DNA of 64,000 bases from Streptomyces sp. RKAG293 (GTDB taxonomy: Bacteria > Actinomycetota > Actinomycetes > Streptomycetales > Streptomycetaceae), in NCBI RefSeq assembly GCF_023701745.1, contig NZ_JAJOZB010000001.1:496001-560000 (forward strand), written 5' to 3'. The position numbers and the translations under genes were made by a program. The notes under the pieces were generated by a model. The model searched no databases, had not been told where the DNA came from, and worked only from the letters and a program-made list of their open reading frames with translations. Below are positions 61,393 to 64,000 of this stretch, in pieces; the first letter of the stretch is position 1; each line of letters begins with the position of its first letter.

Positions 61393-62367
61393 GTGGCCGA
61401 CGTGGGCGACGCCAGGCAGGAGATCGCCGCCGCGCTGGCGGACACCGCGGTGGGCGAGCCGGAGGCCGCGCTGCGGGTCCTCGGCCGGGCACTGCGCTGG
61501 TCCGCCGCGGCACTGGGCGATGTGGACGGCGGCGCCGCGGGCAGCCGCGCCCTCGTCGCGCTGTTCGCGCTCGACGACGCGCTGGAGGAGAGCCGCGGGC
61601 TGGCCGAGGCCATGGCCGGGCTGCTGGCCGTGGCCGCACCCGGCCAGGGGCCCGGCAGCCGCACCGAGGAGCTGATGCGGCAGCTCACCGATCTCAGCGA
61701 ACGGGTCGAAGGCGAACGCGCCGCCCTGGAGAAGCTCGCCGCCACCGAAGAGGCGTTGCGGGACCGGCTGGCCGCCCACGAGGGGCTGCGCCGCCAGGTC
61801 GACGAACTGCGGCGGCTGGAACGGCTGGTGCTCGCCCTGGACGCGCTCCAGGAGCAGCAGGAGGTCATCGCCCGGCGGCTGGCGGAGCTGCGGGGCCGGG
61901 ACAGCGGCGTCGACGAGGCGCTGTGGACCAGCAGCGACGCGCTCGTCCGGCTCTCCGACGACCAGCTGGCCGCGCTCGCCCCGCAGACCCGGCAGGTGCT
62001 GGAGCGGGCCGCCGACGCCCAGCGGGCGCTGGCCGCCCAGGAGCGTGAGCACGCCGCGAGCGCCGCGGAACTCGCCGCGTACCAGGACCGGTCGGAGCGT
62101 ATCCGCAGCGAACGCGGCGGGCAGCTCGCGTCCTTGCGGCGGTACGCCGCCGCCGACCGGGATCTGGCGCGCGCGTTGCAGACGCCGCAGGGCGCGCCCG
62201 CCGGGACCGCCACCGAGGAGCAGCAGATCTCACTGGCGGAGGTGGAGACCGCCGCCGCCGACATCGAGCGGCGGCTGCGTGCGGCGGACGACGCGCTGAC
62301 CCGGGTGCTGGCGGAGCGGGAGCTCCAGGACCGGGACGGGCGGTTCATGGTGCAGCGCACCGGCTGA
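61393..62367 (+). CDS. coiled-coil protein of the trypsin-STAND locus
   Basis: The 324-residue soluble protein is almost entirely helical with heptad-like runs: MRQLTDLSERVEGERAALEK, LRRQVDELRRLERLVLALDA and AAQEREHAASAAELAAYQDR. It starts at a GTG with GGGGGG 4 nt upstream. No catalytic motif is seen. It is divergent from the trypsin operon across 158 bp and convergent with the AAA+ gene. It may act as a scaffold or sensor of the same system. I do not recognise a family. Confidence 0.65.
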   Translation: MADVGDARQEIAAALADTAVGEPEAALRVLGRALRWSAAALGDVDGGAAGSRALVALFALDDALEESRGLAEAMAGLLAVAAPGQGPGSRTEELMRQLTDLSERVEGERAALEKLAATEEALRDRLAAHEGLRRQVDELRRLERLVLALDALQEQQEVIARRLAELRGRDSGVDEALWTSSDALVRLSDDQLAALAPQTRQVLERAADAQRALAAQEREHAASAAELAAYQDRSERIRSERGGQLASLRRYAAADRDLARALQTPQGAPAGTATEEQQISLAEVETAAADIERRLRAADDALTRVLAERELQDRDGRFMVQRTG

Positions 62368-62402
62368 GGCGCCGGACCGCCGGCTGCACGGACGCCGTCG
62401 GC

Positions 62403-62421
62403 CGGGCGGCCGGGCCGCCCG
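62403..62421. terminator. hairpin between coiled-coil and AAA+ genes
   Basis: CGGGCGGC-CGG-GCCGCCCG, an 8-bp perfect stem with a 3-base loop, lies in the 55-bp gap between two convergent genes. Confidence 0.6.
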
Positions 62422-62422
62422 C

Positions 62423-64000
62423 TCATCGTCTGCCCGGGTGCGTGCGGCCGGGCGGGTCCGGGACGTCGGCCGGGAGGAATTCGGAGGGGGCGGCCGGGCC
62501 GGGTGCGTGCCGTGCGGGATCGTCGGGCTTCGCGAACTCTCCGCCGCCGCGCACGAAGCGGTCGGCCATCCGCCCCTCCATGGTCTCCAGCAACTTCCGG
62601 ACCGTCCGCGCGTTGCCGAAGCCCCTGGGATCGGTCCGCTGGGAGTCCTCCAGCCAGGCGGCGGCCCGCTCGGGCACACCGGTTCCCAGGGTGCAGCCGT
62701 CGGCGGCGGCCATCCGGCTCAGGATCTCCACCAGGTCCTTGATCGCGTAGTGCGGGAACGGCACCCGTTCGGCGAACCGCGACGGCAGCCCGGGGTTGCC
62801 GGCCAGGAAGGCGTCCATCTCCCGTGGGTAGCCGGCCGCGATCACCACCAGCCGGCCCCGCCACTTCTCCATCTCCAGGGTCAGCGTGTCGAGCGCCTCG
62901 GCCCCGTACCCCCCGTACTGGCTGTCCTGGACCAGGCTGTACGCCTCATCGATGAACAGCACGCCGTCGAGCGCGTCCTGTACGGCCTGTTGCACCATCG
63001 GTGCGGTCTGCCCGAGGTACGAGCCGACCAGGGTCGCCCGGCCGGCCTCCACCACATGGCCCTTGCGCAGCAGGCCCAGGTCGCGGAAGAGCGTCCCGAC
63101 CATCCGGGCCACCGTCGTCTTGCCGGTCCCCGGGGGCCCGGTGAACAGCAGGTGCGGGGCCGCGAACCCGCTCTGCCCCCTGGCCTGCCGCAGCCGCAGC
63201 CGGTTGGTGAGGCTGGTCAGCACCTCGCGGACCGGGCCGAGGCCGACGTAGGCGTCGAGTCCGGCCAGCAGCGCCGCCGGGTCGGGTGCCGGGCGGTCCA
63301 GGTACTCGGCGTAGCGCTCGGGGATGTCCTCGGGCAGCACCGGCTCCGTGACCCGCCGGCGGACCCGGGCCGCCCACCGCGTGAAGACGGCGTCGGCGAG
63401 GGTGCGCATGTCCCGTGCGTTGCCGAAGGCCTCGTCGCGCGTCTCGTGCAACCGGTCGACGATCTGCCGTAGTTGCGCCTCGGTCTCCTCGGCCGCGCGG
63501 GCGCCGTGACCGGCCAGCCGCCGCAGCGCGATGTCCGCCAGGACCTCCGCCGGGTAGTCGGGGAACCTGAGCACGTTGTCCTCGGGGAACCGGCTGGCCA
63601 GCCCGGGGTTCGCGGCGAGGAACTCGGCCATCTTGTCCGGATAGCCGGCCACCACCACGACCAGCCGTGCCCGGTCGTCCTCCATCCGCCGCAGCAGCAC
63701 CTGGATGGCCTCGCTCCCGAAACCGTCCTGCTGATCGCTGAGCCCGTACGCCTCGTCGATGAACAGCACCCCGTCCAGTGCCCGGTCGACGGTCGCATCG
63801 GTCAGCCCGGCCGTCTGGCCGACGAAGCCGGCCACCAGGTCCGGGAGCTTGGCCTCCACGACATGGCCCCGGCTCAGCAGCCCGAGATCGCGGTATATCT
63901 CGCCGACCAGCTTGGCCACCGTCGTCTTTCCGGTACCCGGGTTGCCGGTGAACACCAGGTGCAGGGAGGGCGGTTCGAAGCCGGCCGGGCGGCCGGCCCC
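62423..64000 (-). CDS. tandem AAA+ ATPase (CbxX/SpoVK-like), cut by the right edge
   Basis: At least 525 residues are visible and the N-terminus runs off the window. Two AAA+ modules are clear. The first has FTGNPGTGKTTVAKLVGEIY, Walker B GVLFIDEAYGLSDQ and FIDEAYG-type sensor regions. The second, starting near 63240, has LFTGPPGTGKTTVARMVGTL and GVLFIDEAYSLVQD. They are near-duplicates of the CbbX/SpoVK type, which remodel proteins as rings. The stretch ERYAEYLDRPAPDPAALLAG joins them. The C-terminal tail PPGRTHPGRR is disordered. Together with the neighbouring trypsin-STAND operon it suggests a protease-plus-unfoldase signalling set; this is inference. Confidence 0.87.
   Translation of the reverse strand, partial: GAGRPAGFEPPSLHLVFTGNPGTGKTTVAKLVGEIYRDLGLLSRGHVVEAKLPDLVAGFVGQTAGLTDATVDRALDGVLFIDEAYGLSDQQDGFGSEAIQVLLRRMEDDRARLVVVVAGYPDKMAEFLAANPGLASRFPEDNVLRFPDYPAEVLADIALRRLAGHGARAAEETEAQLRQIVDRLHETRDEAFGNARDMRTLADAVFTRWAARVRRRVTEPVLPEDIPERYAEYLDRPAPDPAALLAGLDAYVGLGPVREVLTSLTNRLRLRQARGQSGFAAPHLLFTGPPGTGKTTVARMVGTLFRDLGLLRKGHVVEAGRATLVGSYLGQTAPMVQQAVQDALDGVLFIDEAYSLVQDSQYGGYGAEALDTLTLEMEKWRGRLVVIAAGYPREMDAFLAGNPGLPSRFAERVPFPHYAIKDLVEILSRMAAADGCTLGTGVPERAAAWLEDSQRTDPRGFGNARTVRKLLETMEGRMADRFVRGGGEFAKPDDPARHAPGPAAPSEFLPADVPDPPGRTHPGRR

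Noticed and set aside
61227..62864. 545-codon minus-strand frame
   Set aside because: Antisense to the coiled-coil gene and the AAA+ gene tail; low-complexity Ser/Arg composition.
1..64000. CRISPR array, insertion sequence, prophage, tRNA or a biosynthetic core gene
   Set aside because: I saw no spaced direct repeats, transposase or integrase motifs, cloverleaf sequences or PKS/NRPS/terpene core enzymes in the window.

Overview
This 64 kb window is high-GC DNA with the gene style of Streptomyces or a close relative. It shows strong G/C bias at third codon positions, GTG and TTG starts, ATGA stop/start overlaps, and many divergent regulator/target pairs. It also carries AfsR-type and ECF41 regulators, a GH46 chitosanase almost identical in its motifs to Streptomyces enzymes, and DrrAB-type export. 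I see no rRNA, tRNA, CRISPR array, insertion sequence or complete biosynthetic cluster. The mix of small regulators, single enzymes, exporters and decayed genes suggests an accessory part of the chromosome rather than the core.

Layout: 0-4 kb holds a partial unknown gene, a SAM methyltransferase and a coupled MFS/beta-propeller pair. At 4-8.4 kb a secreted phosphoesterase-CBM32-chitosanase fusion diverges from a secreted lamin-tail/phytase-like protein; GTTCACC repeats between them suggest phosphate control. At 8.6-15.2 kb are MarR, an alpha/beta hydrolase, AraC, an FAD oxidoreductase/ECF41 sigma pair with a recognisable ECF41 promoter, and a DrrAB exporter. An AfsR-like regulator (15.2-18.3 kb) ends tail-to-tail on DrrB. 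At 18.4-22.6 kb are DoxX, LysR, a three-gene oxidoreductase/dehalogenase operon and TetR. At 22.6-31 kb are a HEAT-repeat protein, a VOC protein, a PAP2 phosphatase, a methyltransferase, a YcnI copper protein and a Stv-adhesin-like protein of unknown role. At 31-36 kb two regulator/MFS pairs each have a clear operator.

From 33.4 to 40.7 kb, and again at 55.5 kb, the DNA contains gene wreckage: an epimerase tail, a phosphate permease with deletions and a stop, a GNAT tail and the C-terminal part of an FtsX-like permease. Between these lie MerR, small membrane and lipoproteins, an epoxide hydrolase and a quinone oxidoreductase. At 42-50.5 kb are a methyltransferase, an HTH/hydrolase pair sharing a 30-bp perfect palindrome, an EF-hand protein, a GNAT/XRE-cupin pair with overlapping start codons, a ribosome-protection tetracycline-resistance-like GTPase behind a short leader ORF, and a second ECF41 sigma factor with its carboxymuconolactone-decarboxylase partner. 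At 50.5-55.4 kb are secreted proteins, AraC, a cyclase-family enzyme and LysR.

The best candidate for an undescribed system is 56.4-64.0 kb. It contains a 1492-residue trypsin-STAND NTPase-TPR protein, a trypsin-co-occurring small protein directly upstream, a divergent coiled-coil protein, and a tandem AAA+ ATPase running off the right edge. This is the architecture expected of a biological-conflict (immunity-type) signalling module. The second strong result is that both ECF41 loci carry the same TGTCACA-N16-TGTC promoter at the same spacing.
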